From Ectobius pallidus (Eukaryota > Arthropoda > Insecta > Blattodea > Ectobiidae): a stretch of DNA of 64,000 nt. Under the pieces are notes generated by a model. It was not told the origin of the DNA and did not search any database. It was given only the letters and a program-made list of their open reading frames with translations. Positions within the stretch are counted from its first letter, which is position 1. Each line of letters opens with the position of its first letter. The stretch covers positions 177,132,825-177,196,824 of the forward strand of contig CAXKWD010000006.1 in assembly GCA_964059195.1 (NCBI GenBank), written 5' to 3'. The position numbers and the translations under genes are program-made. This document shows positions 48,001-59,914 of the stretch, in pieces.

Positions 48001-48723
48001 GTGTTCAACTACCAGGGCGGCCCTGACCCCAAGCTTGACATGGTGACAGCCCTTATGTGCATGGGCCTCTACCCGAACGTGTGCTTCCACAAGGAGAAGC
48101 GCAAAGTGCTCACGACGGAGGCCAAGGCAGCGCTCATCCATAAGACATCGGTGAACTGTAGCAACATGGAACAGCACTTCCCGTTCCCGTTCTTTGTGTT
48201 TGGAGAGAAAATTCGAACGCGTGCAGTCTCATGCAAGCAGATGACCATGGTGACCCCTATTCACTTGCTGCTGTTCGGGTCTCGCAAGGTCGAGTACATC
48301 GACAACATGGTGCGTCTCGATAACTGGATAAATCTACAAATGAAACCAGAGATAGCAGCGGCCATTGTCGCTCTGCGCCCTGTTCTGGAAAGTCTGGTAA
48401 TACGTGCATCTCGTGATCCTGAAACAGTGACTGAGATGTCGCCACTGGACGAGAAGGTGATGAACGTCATCAAGCAGCTCTGCAGGATGAATGCTGGACG
48501 GCATGGGCTTGAGCAGGTGGGAATGGGCGGCTTCAACACTCGACGCCCACCGCGAGGCCACACTTTTGGGAACAACGGCCCGCCTCCAAACAAGATGATG
48601 CGGGGCGGCGGTGGTTTTAGGGGTGGCAGTGGTTTTAGAGGAGGCTATGGTGGTGGGTATGGAAGAGGAGGGGGAGGGGGAGGTTTTCGTGGAGGTAGGG
48701 GTTTTTTTCGAGGGGGTTACTAA
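45058..48723 (+). CDS. mle: DHX9 / Maleless ATP-dependent RNA helicase A, intronless
   Basis: DEAH-box RNA helicase; in Drosophila MLE unwinds roX RNA in dosage compensation, and DHX9 generally resolves RNA/DNA and double-stranded RNA structures in the nucleus. 1221 residues, against about 1270-1290 in human and fly. Two dsRNA-binding domains (3-72, 168-247); conserved [19 protein letters not shown] linker near 325-345; motif I GNTGCGKT 406-413; motif II DEIH 506-509; SAT 538-540; motif V STNIAETS 713-720; motif [10 protein letters not shown] 761-768; HA2 and OB-fold regions to about 1080; glycine/RGG-rich tail 1180-1221. ATG context GACATGG. No frame damage, and codons are GC-richer than surroundings. 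An uninterrupted 3.7 kb frame in such a genome suggests retroposition or ancestral intron loss; no poly(A) tail is seen. Confidence 0.96.
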   Translation: MGDIKSFFHQWCTKQKVQPQFDVRPTGPKHRQRFLCEARVEGFDYVGAGNSTNKKDAQSNAARDFIQYLVRQALINPKDVPVDIPGMDNTDSAPAELPAGGPPPPHVSLGLNARPVFQPGMGPNEIGEAYRPYQRDGDRPQTYIDRLAEQQRVEEAEDLDVNASIHGNWTVDNAKSKLHQFMQMHRIQTDYKYTPVGPDHTRSFVAEMSFYVKQLGRTITGRETGSNKQQASKSCALSIVRQLFHLGVIEAFSGTLKKNKESEQMKPYEVAISPELETQVLNVLEDLQIKPIPVGQPEGGGPVSLLTPHVLDEFISSKPQPAGVVPWSPPQPNWNPWTGCNIDEGPLATATMDTISADLGTSFRDRMQNDKALQSMVKERGALPVAAMKGQIMEAINDNPVVIIRGNTGCGKTTQVCQYILDDYIQSGQGAYCNIVITQPRRISAVSVADRVANERAEQLGISVGYSVRFESCLPRPYGGILFCTVGVLLRKLENGLRGVSHVIVDEIHERDVNSDFIMVVLRDMIHTYPDLRLILMSATIDTTLFSEYFNNCPVVEIAGRAYPVQEYFLEDCVQMLNFVPPADTRKRKNKDKDDSEGTIGADEQDENLNKMVSDEYTVQTRNAVAQMSEKEVSFELIEELLKYIKNLSIPGAVLVFLPGWNLIFALMRHLQQHPIFGGHGYSIIPLHSQLPREDQRKVFESVPEGVTKIILSTNIAETSITINDVVYVIDSCKAKMKLFTSHNNMTNYATVWASKTNLEQRKGRAGRVRPGFCFHLLSRARFERLEEHMTPEMFRTPLHELALSIKLLRLGAIGQFLSKAIQPPPIDAVIEAEVLLREMKCLDKNDELTPLGRILAKLPIEPRLGKMMILGCMFFCGDALSTMAANSSTFPEVFTTGMDHRRLTYQQKSFAGNRYSDHVAMLNAFQAWEEARMGGEQAETNFCEHKMLSMPTLRVTWEAKNQLRELLQSAGFPEETMVPVVFNYQGGPDPKLDMVTALMCMGLYPNVCFHKEKRKVLTTEAKAALIHKTSVNCSNMEQHFPFPFFVFGEKIRTRAVSCKQMTMVTPIHLLLFGSRKVEYIDNMVRLDNWINLQMKPEIAAAIVALRPVLESLVIRASRDPETVTEMSPLDEKVMNVIKQLCRMNAGRHGLEQVGMGGFNTRRPPRGHTFGNNGPPPNKMMRGGGGFRGGSGFRGGYGGGYGRGGGGGGFRGGRGFFRGGY

Positions 48724-49361
48724 CTCCACATTCCTGTGAAATGATAGACAACAGTGTATCTTCCCTTCATAATGACTACAATTGCTTTGTTAGTTGCACT
48801 TTGTGTTGTATCAGGACATGTGGATTTGATCAAGATTATACATTATGCTTATTAACTCTGTGATAGATGTCAGCACGAGCTGGTCTCGATGTCGGAGATG
48901 TCATTCAGTATCAATATATTTATTTATTGAATTGATTTTATACCTGGTAATAAATTATTTTTATATAAACATGAAGAAAATGAGGTTTTATTTTCTACGA
49001 TATTGGATGAATGCGAGGATGCCCCCAACAGCGCGTCCTCGCTCACTTTTAAGTTTGGAGAGGAAACGAGAAGGCTGAACGTGCTGTCCGGCGCAAGTTA
49101 CGACGTTCTGTACGTTACAGGAACGTCGGAACATGAAGTGTTAGCTTCTTGGGGAAGGTCGCATCTCATGTTGATGCGATGTTCTCCGACAAGCCCTGTC
49201 AAGTTGAGTTCAGCCATCGACTTTCCTGGTAAAGCAAGAAACATTGATACTGAGTGACATCTCGATTTTCCAGAGATCGACAAGCAGATGTCGGGAAAAT
49301 CAACCATTCTCGTGCTCCTATGTTTAGTTTGACGTTGTATGTTAGTGATCAGCACAATAAA
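48724..49361 (+). terminator. Helicase 3' UTR with poly(A) signals
   Basis: AATAAA at 48949-48954, 226 bp past the stop, and another at 49356-49361. No genomic poly(A) tract follows either, so a recent processed-cDNA origin is not visible here. Confidence 0.6.
49003..49257 (+). other. Unassigned 84-codon open frame
   Basis: GC-richer than its surroundings and open for 84 codons, starting MDECEDAPNSASS and ending FPGKARNIDTE. No known domain. It lies between the two poly(A) signals of the helicase, so it may simply be 3' UTR. Confidence 0.2.
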
Positions 49362-51546
49362 AATATGACATATCACAGCTTGTCCCTTAACTATTGCTGA
49401 TGTGAGCAGAAGATATCGCCAGTGGGATTTCAATAGGATACAAATTAAGGATAAATTTTATGGGCACATGTCTGGCTCTTGGGTCTACGCAGGAAAGCAG
49501 CCTCTGTCTATTCTATTTTCACTTCAAACTCTAATGTACCACTCCACCGAGCTTGTGACAATACCACGTGGAGATTTACCCACCGCGGAAAGAAACGGAA
49601 TAAAGATTTGGTATATTCCAGTGTTCTCAATAGTATTGTCGCGGCATAATGGTAATACAGGCTGTCCCCCTTCCACTCATTACTTGCCTGGCCGCTTCCC
49701 CCATCTCACCGGCCGCTCCTAGCATGTCTCCTAGCCACCCGCCAGCTACTCAGTACCGGTAATAACATTTCACAATAAAAAAATACCCTTGCACCATACA
49801 TAATATTTCGCAGTTATAAAAAATGCCGTATTATAACTTAACATATGGCTTAATAATTGATGCAGGAAAATTCCCTTGCACCAACACTAAGTTACTCTTT
49901 TCATAACTAACAAATTATCTCAAAATTATAAAAACCGGTTCTTGCGTTCCCACCCAAAACCCTTACTTTTCAGGCCGGTTGGAGTGGGGGACTCAGGCGC
50001 GGCCGGTTCTACAGTTTTCCCGTATCTACTTTAAAATTATTTTTTATGACATGCATCATTATTGAAAAATGTGATAGTTATTTTGAAAAGACATCTGTAC
50101 AAAATTAAGCTTAATATTAAAATTTAACAAAATCATAGTTAACAAGAAGATATTAACAAGTATAAAAAATTACTCATTTTACAATGTTTGCTGCCCTCTT
50201 CAGAGGCGCTTTCTTTTTGAATGTTGTTCGCTAGTCATTAATTTCTGTTTGTAACCGCCCCAACCCTATCAGAGCTGTAAGGTTACATGTAACTTTTGAC
50301 GAAATTTTTGTCTAGTTCTAGCACATGACTTTCTTGTCCTCGCATACGTCTTGTAAATCTGATATAAATAAATAAATAAATGAACCCAAATTTAGGAGGT
50401 CATACCTAGTTCTTGGAAGGGGGCTATGGCAAGTTCATTCCACTGATGGCGTGCGTGAGCATGTGCACAGCCGTCGTAAACACCTACCATTTACACTCTG
50501 TTGTAACTGTTTAATTAGTTCACTTAATGTGTCAGGTAAATATCACCAAATTAATTCTCTTTCAAAAATAGATCTGCTTCAGAAACGTGTTTTTAAATTT
50601 CTCTGCACGAAAATAGCTACAAAAAGGTACGGTACACAGGATATACAAAGCAGCAAAAGTTACAGTTCGTCCACTAGCCAATGAGGCACTCCCTTGTCAC
50701 GTGGCTTTGTTTACAACTACTTTGAACTTCAAGTGAAATTTGTGTACATAGTTTATTTTACAGGCCGCCAGTCAATGTTCTTCAAGGAAGCAGTGAAAGA
50801 AGGTAGCCAACAAAACATATGGAATTACGCTATACAGCATAATGCAAAACACTATAAATATATGAGAGTCATTTCAAAAGTCATGGCAACTATTATTTAT
50901 CAGTCAATAAAGCTTTACGATTGAAAGTCGGAATGATCTTCACAATGCTGGTACTAAATTGGGATCCGGATACAAGGCGCTATGGGTAAGGGACATTGAC
51001 AGATGCGTCAATAGAGATCATTGTTTTATTCATATTACATACGCACAAAACAGTACGCGTAATACTCGTACTCTTACGAGCTAACAACCTTCAAAATAAT
51101 CCCCCAAGGCATCCATACATCTTTGCCAACAATGAGGAAAGCGCTGAATACCATCAGCTGTGTGTGATGTGTCTCTCCGCCCGTGCAAAGAGTTCGATAG
51201 GACAACGCTCTATCACCCAATACTTCTCGTAGCTCGGCACGACATATGCTCGCTGTTCAACTTTAGTGACATCCATTTCGGAACACAGTCTCTAGGATAC
51301 TAACATTTGCATGTGTTGTCTACTGGACACCAATGCACTCAGGTGGCATCTGGTGGTCGCATCCCGTACTGTGTACACCATGTTTTCAAATGCATATAGT
51401 GCAATAACCGCATTTGCCATGACTTCTGAAATGATCCTCGTATAAGCATGTAATTCTGCTGTTATAAACACTCGCACAACTTTCTATGCCCTATGTATTT
51501 TTTTAATTATTATTATTATTATTATTACTACTACTACTACTACCAC
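49362..51546. other. No gene recognised
   Basis: GC-richer patches at 49480-49760 and 49970-50010. 50660-50735 (AGCCAATGAGGCACTCCCTT, CACGTGGCTTTGTTTACA) is a diverged relative of 38230-38275, again with CCAAT and E-box words. ATAAATAAATAAATAAATGA at 50365 may be a retroelement tail. Confidence 0.45.
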
Positions 51547-51778
51547 CATAGGCGTAACCAGGCCGACCATATGGGGGGGTTATAACATCCGCAGGGTCTG
51601 GGGGTATGGAATACCCCCAGAGGGGGGTCCTCCCCCGGAAAATTTTAAAAATTAAGATGCACAGTAACGAGTTTTAAGCTTCCCATGCTTTATACTCATA
51701 TTAAGTAATTTATAAACAGACTTAAAAAAAATTATACAATTTTCCTTTTTTTAATACCCCCCCCTCGTTACGCCTCTG
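51547..51778. mobile_element. hAT-like MITE, CATAGGCGTAAC ends
   Basis: CATAGGCGTAACCAGG at the left, CAGAGGCGTAACGAGG reversed at the right. Flanks ACTACCAC / ACTACTAC (7/8), though the site is a (TAC)n repeat, which weakens that evidence. A half copy is at 8022-8150. Confidence 0.78.
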
Positions 51779-51882
51779 ACTACTACTACTATTATTATTA
51801 TTACTACTATTTTCTCGCCTATAATTCTAGATTTTTTAACATACTTTCACTGCCCTAAGAATATGTTTAGTACAGAAAATAA

Positions 51883-52186
51883 TAACACATAACCCCATTC
51901 TACACAGGGAGAGTATAATAACCCCGTTCTCCTCATGTGTGCCAATTTTATTTTGCATAGAAACTTGTAGGGAAAGGATTATCAAAACTAGCGGAAAACC
52001 CATTCTACTCATGGGTGACAGTTCTACACAAACCGGGTGAGTTTTGTTTTACATAGAGATGTGGTTATATTTTAATTGTCCCTGTGAGTAGAAGGGGTTT
52101 TGCACTACTTTTGATGAGACATTTTCTCGACAAGTGTCTATATCAAATAAAATTGTCACCCCTGTGTAGAACGGGGTTATGTGCTA
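51883..52186. mobile_element. Short TIR element (MITE), ~300 bp
   Basis: CACATAACCCCATTCTACAC (51886) is mirrored by GTGTAGAACGGGGTTATGTG (52163-52182), and similarity continues inward. 'acccc.ttctac' words recur internally. Target duplication not clear. Confidence 0.65.
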
Positions 52187-53198
52187 ATTTTTTTTCGAAA
52201 CAAGGGCTCTGCTCTCAAGTGCCCGAGTTGGAAAAATGAACGGCCATTGTTGTGACTTGTGAATCACATAGGCTGCGGCAGACGACTCAAACCCCTTTTT
52301 AAATTGTGATATATTACTAAGTACACAACTTATCCCCTATTACGCTAGGGAATGCATTTCTAGTGTAATGTATTCTGTTTGGTTGGCTATGTTGTTTAGT
52401 TTGTTCCTGCCTAGATCACGACATTGACTGGTAGTTGGTAAAATATACATGAGAGAATCTTTCAATACATGCAGACTCAAGAGCCATTGTTAATTTCAGT
52501 GTGTTGTATAAATAATTTATTTTTGTTATGTCTTTTCTTAAAATGCACAAATTCACATATTTATTTTCCTTTGCGTTAATTGGAAAATCTATTTAGAAAT
52601 CGTTTTTTCTGCAAAAGTCCTCTTTAGCTCCTTTCAGGACCTTCCGTCCGATTTAGCCCTTTTTAGGTTCTATAAGATTTATATATTCGGAAGCAATGTT
52701 CATGAAATGGGAAAGTATGTTCTGATCAGGAAGGTGGGGAAAAAATATGTTAAAACCTTCAAATCTGGGTCCTAGTTATCACACACACACACACGACTTT
52801 CTCTATTCAAAATATTTTTTTACTACTTTCTTGCCTGTGCTCCTATCGTTATTAAAACCAGGGCTTTTCCTAGGTAGTTTTACAAGTGTATTAATAATGC
52901 TAAGACCATAGGAAAGAAAACTGTAAAAAGTACATAAAGGAGAGAATACCATGTGAGCATTACGCTTAGGGGGAAAGAGTTGTGTGCTAGCATTTACAGA
53001 GAATTCCATTCTGTTTCATTAGTTATAAACATTGACTGACAACAACTAATACATTGTTGTTTCAACTTTAAAATAACAAGTTGCCGACCAACAACAGAGA
53101 CGTATAGTAACAAATTTGTGACAGTTGAGTCTACTTATTTTTGTAGACTGCCTTGGTTTCTGAATCAGTTGAGGAATTTGATGTTGTACTGGCATGTT
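52187..53198. other. No gene recognised
   Basis: AT-rich; only short frames. Confidence 0.5.
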
Positions 53199-53268
53199 GT
53201 CATGGTAGCTCAATGGTAGAGCATCAGCGCGTTAAGCTGGAGATCCGTGTTCAAATCCCGGTTATGAC
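53199..53268 (+). tRNA. tRNA-like gene or pseudogene
   Basis: 70-nt cloverleaf candidate: acceptor GTCATGG/TTATGAC (with G-T pairs), D-arm GCTC...GAGC with A-box TAGCTCAATGGTAGAGC, anticodon stem TCAGC/GCTGG, T-loop TTCAAAT within B-box GTTCAAATCCC. The anticodon loop GCGTTAA lacks the invariant T33 (C instead), and one T-stem pair is mismatched, so a functional tRNA is doubtful. Confidence 0.5.
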
Positions 53269-53656
53269 ATAAAATTTTTCAAGCTGATTCTTACTTGTAT
53301 TAATATCCCAGACATGGATTTAATGTCTATTTCCTTTCCCTCCACTTAATATATATATAAGCTTATATATGCTTTTTTGAAGATACAGATTGATTATTAT
53401 TGATAAACAATTTGTGTTCAGATTTGAAAACGGTTGACACAATATAAGCACTGCATTCTCCTTAAGTATACAGTGTTGGCTGTGGAAACTGCACTGGCAG
53501 ACGTAAAAATGTATTAAATTGTGGAATGATTTCAAATTATCGCGAGGGAATTGGAACAAGAGTAGATTGTACTACATTGTGTACACAATAGCTTGATTTT
53601 CGCTTTACAGCAATTAAACAAATAAACATAATTTTGAGTACTAGCCATAAATAATA
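53269..53656. other. No gene recognised
   Basis: AT-rich DNA without a supported feature. Confidence 0.5.
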
Positions 53657-53664
53657 ATGATAAC

Positions 53665-54404
53665 TAGACTTCGGACTTTTAGGTCGCTAAGAATGCTGTT
53701 TTAGGTACCTAAAATAGGCTCTAAAAATCGTAAAATAGTCTCTTATAAAATCATTGAAGTTGCAAATTTTCTGAAATATCTCAATTGCAATGCAGAATAT
53801 TATATTTATTGAAGTCACCATTAATCAGTAATCATGATAAAACACAGATATAGGCCTATAGTACACAGAATTATATAGACCTATTACTAGGGCCTGTATT
53901 ACTACCATAACAGTGAAAATCTAATCCCTGCGCCCAGAAGCTACGCATATCATACTAGCATATTCAACCCCTTGTATCCAGCAGTGATTCAGATAACTTT
54001 TTTTTGTTTTGTTTGTTTGTTTGTTTGTTAAGGGACGTGGGAGTCGGGAGAAAAACACTACATTTTCTTGGGAATTCCAAGGAATTTTTCTACTGAAGAA
54101 CAAACATTTCTCACTATTTAACCACTTCACAAATGTGTCTTGTACTGCACATTCCGAGCAAAAAATTTAGTACGAACTGAAAATAAATGCTAGAATTTAT
54201 TTAAAAATAAAGTAACTTATTTTGAACTTTGGAGGAAAAACAAGCAAAAAGGCAATATTAGGCTTTAATGTAAAAATAGGCTGTTTAAGGTCCTATAAAA
54301 GTATCAGTTTTAGGCATAGTCACTTATGAAACATGCATATACAAGTTTCCATCCATATATCACTTAAGGATTAAAATAGGTTTTTACCTAAAATCCGAAG
54401 TCTA
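53665..54404. mobile_element. hAT-like element, TAGACTTCGGA ends
   Basis: TAGACTTCGGACTTTTAGGT at the left and TAGACTTCGGATTTTAGGT reversed at the right. Perfect duplication ATGATAAC (53657-53664 and 54405-54412). Confidence 0.93.
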
Positions 54405-54412
54405 ATGATAAC

Positions 54413-55643
54413 ACATGGTAGCACGTCAGCTGGGACGTGTTTTCAGATTCCTCAGGGACCTTTGACCCGGGACGAGTCACCTGTTGTAAGCGAAACCACT
54501 GATGATGACTCAACGATAACTATGTGAAGCTGTACTAATAATACCGTTTGTGGTGAAGTAAGATATGGTAAACAACTTTTTCCACCTTATACCACGAAGT
54601 ATATTAAAATGCAGAAAATTATTTGATACAATCTTAAAATAGAATAGAGAGGAAATAAAACATTCAAATTGCAATTACCTAGTATTATAATGCGTATCAA
54701 ATGTCAATAGTTAAATAGAAAAATTGTTATATTAAAATTCACCGTTGTTGGTTGTCTTGTCATATGGATAAGTAAAATCATATCCTTAAGTTTGCAGGTT
54801 ATGATACAAAGTAGATAGCTTTCTTTTTTTATAAAATTGATGGGAAAAATATCTGTTATCAACTGCTTTAAAAGACAGATTAAAATAACACATTCATACA
54901 CAATTTAAAATTACGTAATATTACCCTTGGCCAATAGATTGCTATTATATGGCCTCGTCATTTAACAGGTATTCATATGTACAATGCTGAATACTGAGGA
55001 TAAACTTTAGATTTAACTTTTCTAACATATGGAGTAGTTCATCCACGTATCAAATTAGATTTCTGCAATTGTATTTGCTACTAGATATGCATTTCGGCAT
55101 TGCTATTTATGCCATCTTCAGTCCTAAAAGTGACAAACATCAGTAAATATTTTATGTATTAGGTTGAATAATAAATTTTATCATGTGGATTGAGAAAACT
55201 ATATTATATATTAAAATACTAACCTTCTTAAATTCCGTCTGGTGTACTTGGAGAACCGTACTAAGTTAAAAAGCTTTAATCAGTAGAACTTAGCCGGGAG
55301 TTTTCAAATAAGTGATCGTAATTTGTGATGAAGTGTTAAGTTAAATAGATTACGGTTCATTAGGAGTGAATTACCAAGGAGAGTAGGGAGAAAGTAGAAT
55401 ACGGTAGTTCAAATTATTATTGTAAGATTAGGGAGTTGAAGATCAAATAATCATTTAGTGTCTAGGATCACGACCATCACACGTTTCCAACATTCATGAT
55501 AGCGTGTAATCTATGAAGATATACGATGGGCAGTTCAATAAAGATAGTGTTTAAGTACAAAAGCTAATGTGATTGATTGATGACGTTGAACTAACTGCCG
55601 TGCGTTAATTATGTATGCATGTATTATTTGGAAAAGGACCTGC
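54413..55643. other. No gene recognised
   Basis: AT-rich unique-looking DNA with short frames only. Confidence 0.55.
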
Positions 55644-55651
55644 CAGAAACC

Positions 55652-56239
55652 CAGTGTTGCCATACATACGACTATTTCATAGATTTGTACGACGTACGAC
55701 TCAACCATGTGTCGTATGCCTATTCATACGACTATTTTTAATATTAGCATTTTATCGGCCTACTATTCGCTAAATGAATGGCGGAATGTTATAATAGCCA
55801 TTGTCAAATAAAACTCAGTCCTTTTATTTATTACAGGCTTTTATATGTATATGCTTTATATTGTAATTTTATTATTAATATTTTATTTCTTCCTGCAACA
55901 TCTGCAGGTAGCCGATGGCAAAGAGTACCAACAACAATGGGTATATGTATACAGTTAGAGAGACCAGTTATTTGAGTAGTAGCGGTGAACCATAAAGTCA
56001 GCATGCGTGAGTGGAGCAGTAGCACGTTATAGAACTTACAAAAGCAAATTTTAACCACCATTTATAGAAAAAATGTCTGTACAGAGTACCTCACTTGGCA
56101 ATCATTATTATTACATTATTATTATCATCATCATCATCTTCATCCTGAAAATTCGCAAAGTGTACGACTATTTTAACTAGCGTACGACTATTTTCAGTTG
56201 TTCGTACGACTGTTTTACGTTTCTGATCTGGCAACCCTG
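55652..56239. mobile_element. hAT-like element, CAGTGTTGCCA ends
   Basis: CAGTGTTGCCATACATACGA at the left, CAGGGTTGCCAGATCAGAAA reversed at the right. Perfect duplication CAGAAACC (55644-55651 and 56240-56247). TACGACTATTTT words recur subterminally on both sides. Confidence 0.93.
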
Positions 56240-56650
56240 CAGAAACCGGAAGGTAGGTACGGCTCCTTTTCGAAAGTGTACAACTTAAGGGCCAGTGTAA
56301 AGTTATATCATATCATAACTAGGGCCCTGATTTATTGATGAAATAAAATGGCTGATTTCGGTGTTAACTTCCTTCTATTTCGGTGGGTATTTCGTGAAAT
56401 AAATTACTTTATACTACATTGGGAACACTACGCAATGATAATCTTTATTTACATGAACTAACACCCCCCCCCTCATTTCTATATTCTTCTGCCCTTTTAT
56501 GAACTTAAGTAACCTTCGATTTAGACATGATTAGAGTTAATGTTCAAATATAATTACGAGAAATATTATCGTAATTTCTACTAAACACCATCAGATAGCC
56601 ATTTGCAAACAGAAGTTCCAACCATACCACTGTGGATAAAAGACGAAATC

Positions 56651-58112
56651 CAGGGGCGTATTCAGGGGGGGGGGGGCTGAGGGGGCTGCAGCCCCCCCCC
56701 GAAACGTTAAGGGTATATATACGTGAACAACCACAAAAAGATAAAAAATGCAGGTTCTAAAATATTAAAAATTTTACAAGAAAATGAACTTGGAAGTGGA
56801 CAAAAATTACAGGATCCTATAACAAGGCTTACTAGAACATAACTAGCAGATAAAGGTATAACAAATTGACCAAGTTTATTTTAAATTACACGTTTTATAG
56901 GAGCATGAAAAAAAATTAATTCAGATGCACTTATCACTTCCTATAGGCATAACATTTTTCTGGTTTCTCTGACGCCTTTTATTTTTTAATGGATATAATG
57001 AACATATTTTTCTACAAAGTAGACTACTTTTATACAGCTAAAGTTATTATTTTCAATGCAATTAATTTTTATATATCGCGTATAAAATATCTTGAAATTT
57101 GATCAATATTTCATTACGCATTTTCTTTAATTTTATACCTATGGGCATCATTGTAGTCTACTTTATGCATATATGCATGTAAAATTAGTGTAAAAAATTT
57201 CAGCCTTCTATCTCTAATGGTTGTGGAGCTACCTAACAATATGTGTGTAAAATAAGAGTTACCGAGAAATTCAATTTTAAGTTAATAGTGAATTTCTCAT
57301 TTGACCTTTCTAAGGGCGTGGCTCAGATGTAAACATATTTAAATGTCCATTTAAATGCCACAAATAATTTCTAAACCTATATAAACGAAATATCAATGGA
57401 TGCAGAAAATTCAGCACAATTTTTTAGTGCTATAAACAAAAAAACATAAATTTCAAAATAATTCACGTACATATACCCTTAAGTCATGCTAATATGTTGC
57501 ACATAAGGGCAGTTTAATTTCTCAGAAAGTAGACAGTTCAATTGCACATTTTGACTTATAAAAGATGAAATGCGTTATTCTAACGTGTTCAGTATAATTA
57601 GGGCTCAGAGGTTGATGATATGTCATCTCTTTTCTGAGACATCACAGACAATGCAGGATGTAGTATAAGTTCGTCTTCCGTCAAAACGAACAATAATACC
57701 TTACTCATATTTTGCATTTTATTTTCTACCAGTCATTTTCAGGAAATTTTAATTCGTTCGTTAGATTTTTCCCTATATTGTCTTCAGAATGAACTTTTCC
57801 AACATTGTAGACAAAGCAATCTCGTAATTCATTTATATAGTAAACATAATATTAAAGTAGTCAAATAACATACTTAAAATATTGTCCTTTGTTTATTATT
57901 ATATTAATATGCTACTGTATATTCCATTTTTTAGATATATACTGTATTTAGAAATATTATATTTTAATTTTTTCATGTCATATTTTCATAAATTTAAGGT
58001 AATTTATAGGTCATTTTTAGGCGTTTTTAGATCATCAACTTCTGAACCCTAGTGACAGTAAAGTTAGGATTATCACAGCCCCTCCCGAAAATAAATCTTG
58101 GATACGCCCCTG
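56651..58112. mobile_element. hAT-like CAGGGGCGTATTCA element nested in family G
   Basis: Perfect duplication ACGAAATC (56643-56650 and 58113-58120). The uninterrupted sister element at 15450-16247 has this site once (GATTTCGT at 15935-15942), a filled/empty pair. 1462 bp; no transposase seen. Confidence 0.95.
57599..58051. mobile_element. Third-level nested hAT-like element
   Basis: TAGGGCTCAGAGGTTGATGA at the left and TAGGGTTCAGAAGTTGATGA reversed at the right; the reversed counterpart of 40401-40840. The left target copy is deleted here but intact in the sister copy. Confidence 0.75.
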
Positions 58113-58811
58113 ACGAAATCTGATGAATACAAGTAACAAACATTCTACACTCTTCTGTTGTAATCGATCATAGGCATCGCTAACTTGGCAAAGAGATAGC
58201 AGGGAAGGAGAGTACTCAGCAGTACAAACCAGGTCACAGACAATTTTTGCGAAAATTCTGCAATCTTTGTAATCGATCACAGATATCGATATATCGGTAA
58301 ATCTTCGGTAGCTACAGAAACAGTGGAAAAAAAGCATGCTGTTAAGAAATAAAAAATACAGTACACCAAAACACAATATTGTGGTTTTAAGGCACATTTT
58401 CGTGCTCATTTCTCACTTTACGGACAGAAGGGGCATATTTCGCGCTTATAGACACATTTCGCGGAATCGAGTAAATTTCGCGATATTTCGTGGATTCAAT
58501 TTGGCTCATATTGGTATTTTAAGCATATAAAAGCTAAATATAGCTAGGGGAGGTTGTTTTATAACATTTCGCGCTTATCGTTGTTACCAAAAAATACGGC
58601 CCCTAATCATAACATGGGAAATTATTGGGTGGGCTTGAGCCCCATGGGCCCATGTAAGTTGGCGTGACTGTTATCAAGGGATGAAGTTGTCTTGCGCTGC
58701 TTGAACAGAACATATGCAGAGAGTACATTCCGGCATGAAGCAATTGGCATTCAGATTCCATGTCTTATTCACGGTTAGACTTTGTATTGAGTTGAAAAGC
58801 ATTATAACTTA

Positions 58812-59848
58812 CTAGCTTAAAAGGCCCGGCATCGCCTGGGTTTTGCATTTTGTAATTGGAAATTAACTTTTGAAGGACTTTCGATTTTCAAATTATAGGT
58901 CTTTATATAGGTATTTAGAATTTAAAATGAACGACTTACCACATTCAAACTATTTGCTCAGATAACTCTTCTAGCGTTGCCACCTGTCCCGAATTTGGTG
59001 GGACATCCCGCATTTTAAGAACATTTTCAGCGTCCCGAATTATGCCTAAGAGGGACGCATGATATATTTTTTATTATTTTGATAGCCTTTTCTTTTCTAA
59101 TGTTAGTGTTACTGTTACATAGCCTATTCAGTTTTGGCTTTGTAACGAATATATATAATCTTTCTCTTATTAATAAATTGTTCCAGATACAAATTTAGGT
59201 ATGAAGTTCTGCGATATGCATATATTCGATAATTGTCCCGCCTTAGCCTTACCAAAAGGTGGCAACCCTAAACTCTTCATATAGCTTTTTATGGCTCTAG
59301 AGGATATATCATTTTGCATCCCATTGCTTCTACACACCAATCCTGGTAGGAGTTGAAATAAGAAGAAACAAACATTCTGGAACATAAAATTGTATTGTCT
59401 TTGCGGAATATTTTATTTTACTTCTCACTCTCATGTTATCTCGTATGGTATTCTCTATGTCGAGGGTAGAGAAAGTTATGTGACTGCAGCACATTGTGAA
59501 TTACTTTCGTGTATTTCAATATTTATTTATAACATGAATTATATTGATAGCCTCCTGCTTTGTCAGAGTCCCGTTTCACTTATTTCCAAACCTACCCGTG
59601 ACCACTACCAACAATACACTGTTGACATGAGAACTGTACATGGAGTGTGATTTGGATTTGATAATTCTGTGCAAAAAAGGTATTTTATCTCCTCTAAAAC
59701 CTTTGATTTTTGTCATTTAAAATCAATTTTTCAAAATCCTTTCTTACCTAAGCACTTATATTATGAAACGAAGGTACTGTCTAAATTCGAAGTCTCTACG
59801 TATTATAGTTTATGCTCTCAGTTGATACTCTGTCAGTCAGGAAAAAGC

Positions 59849-59906
<58 letters not shown>
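58812..59906 (-). mobile_element. Helitron family B with inserted hAT
   Basis: On the minus strand starts A|TCTATATATATATATATATA (an expanded (TA)n, 59851-59903) and ends with a hairpin CCCAGGCGATGCCGGGC and TTTTAAGCTAG|T. Interrupted at 58972-59270. Confidence 0.87.
58972..59270. mobile_element. hAT-like MITE inside a Helitron
   Basis: TAGCGTTGCCACCTGTCCCG at the left, TAGGGTTGCCACCTTTTGG reversed at the right. Perfect duplication AACTCTTC (58964-58971 and 59271-59278). Confidence 0.94.
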
Positions 59907-59914
59907 TACATATG

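Larger units (their letters stand above)
56330..58605. mobile_element. hAT-like family G, copy 2, interrupted
   Basis: Perfect duplication ATCATAAC (56322-56329 and 58606-58613). Ends TAGGGCCCTGATTTATTG and, reversed, TAGGGGCCGTATTTTTTGG. Inverted relative to 15450-16247; contains 56651-58112. Confidence 0.92.

Noticed and set aside
45262..48729. Numerous minus-strand and off-frame open frames over the helicase
   Set aside because: Shadows of the GC-rich helicase coding sequence.
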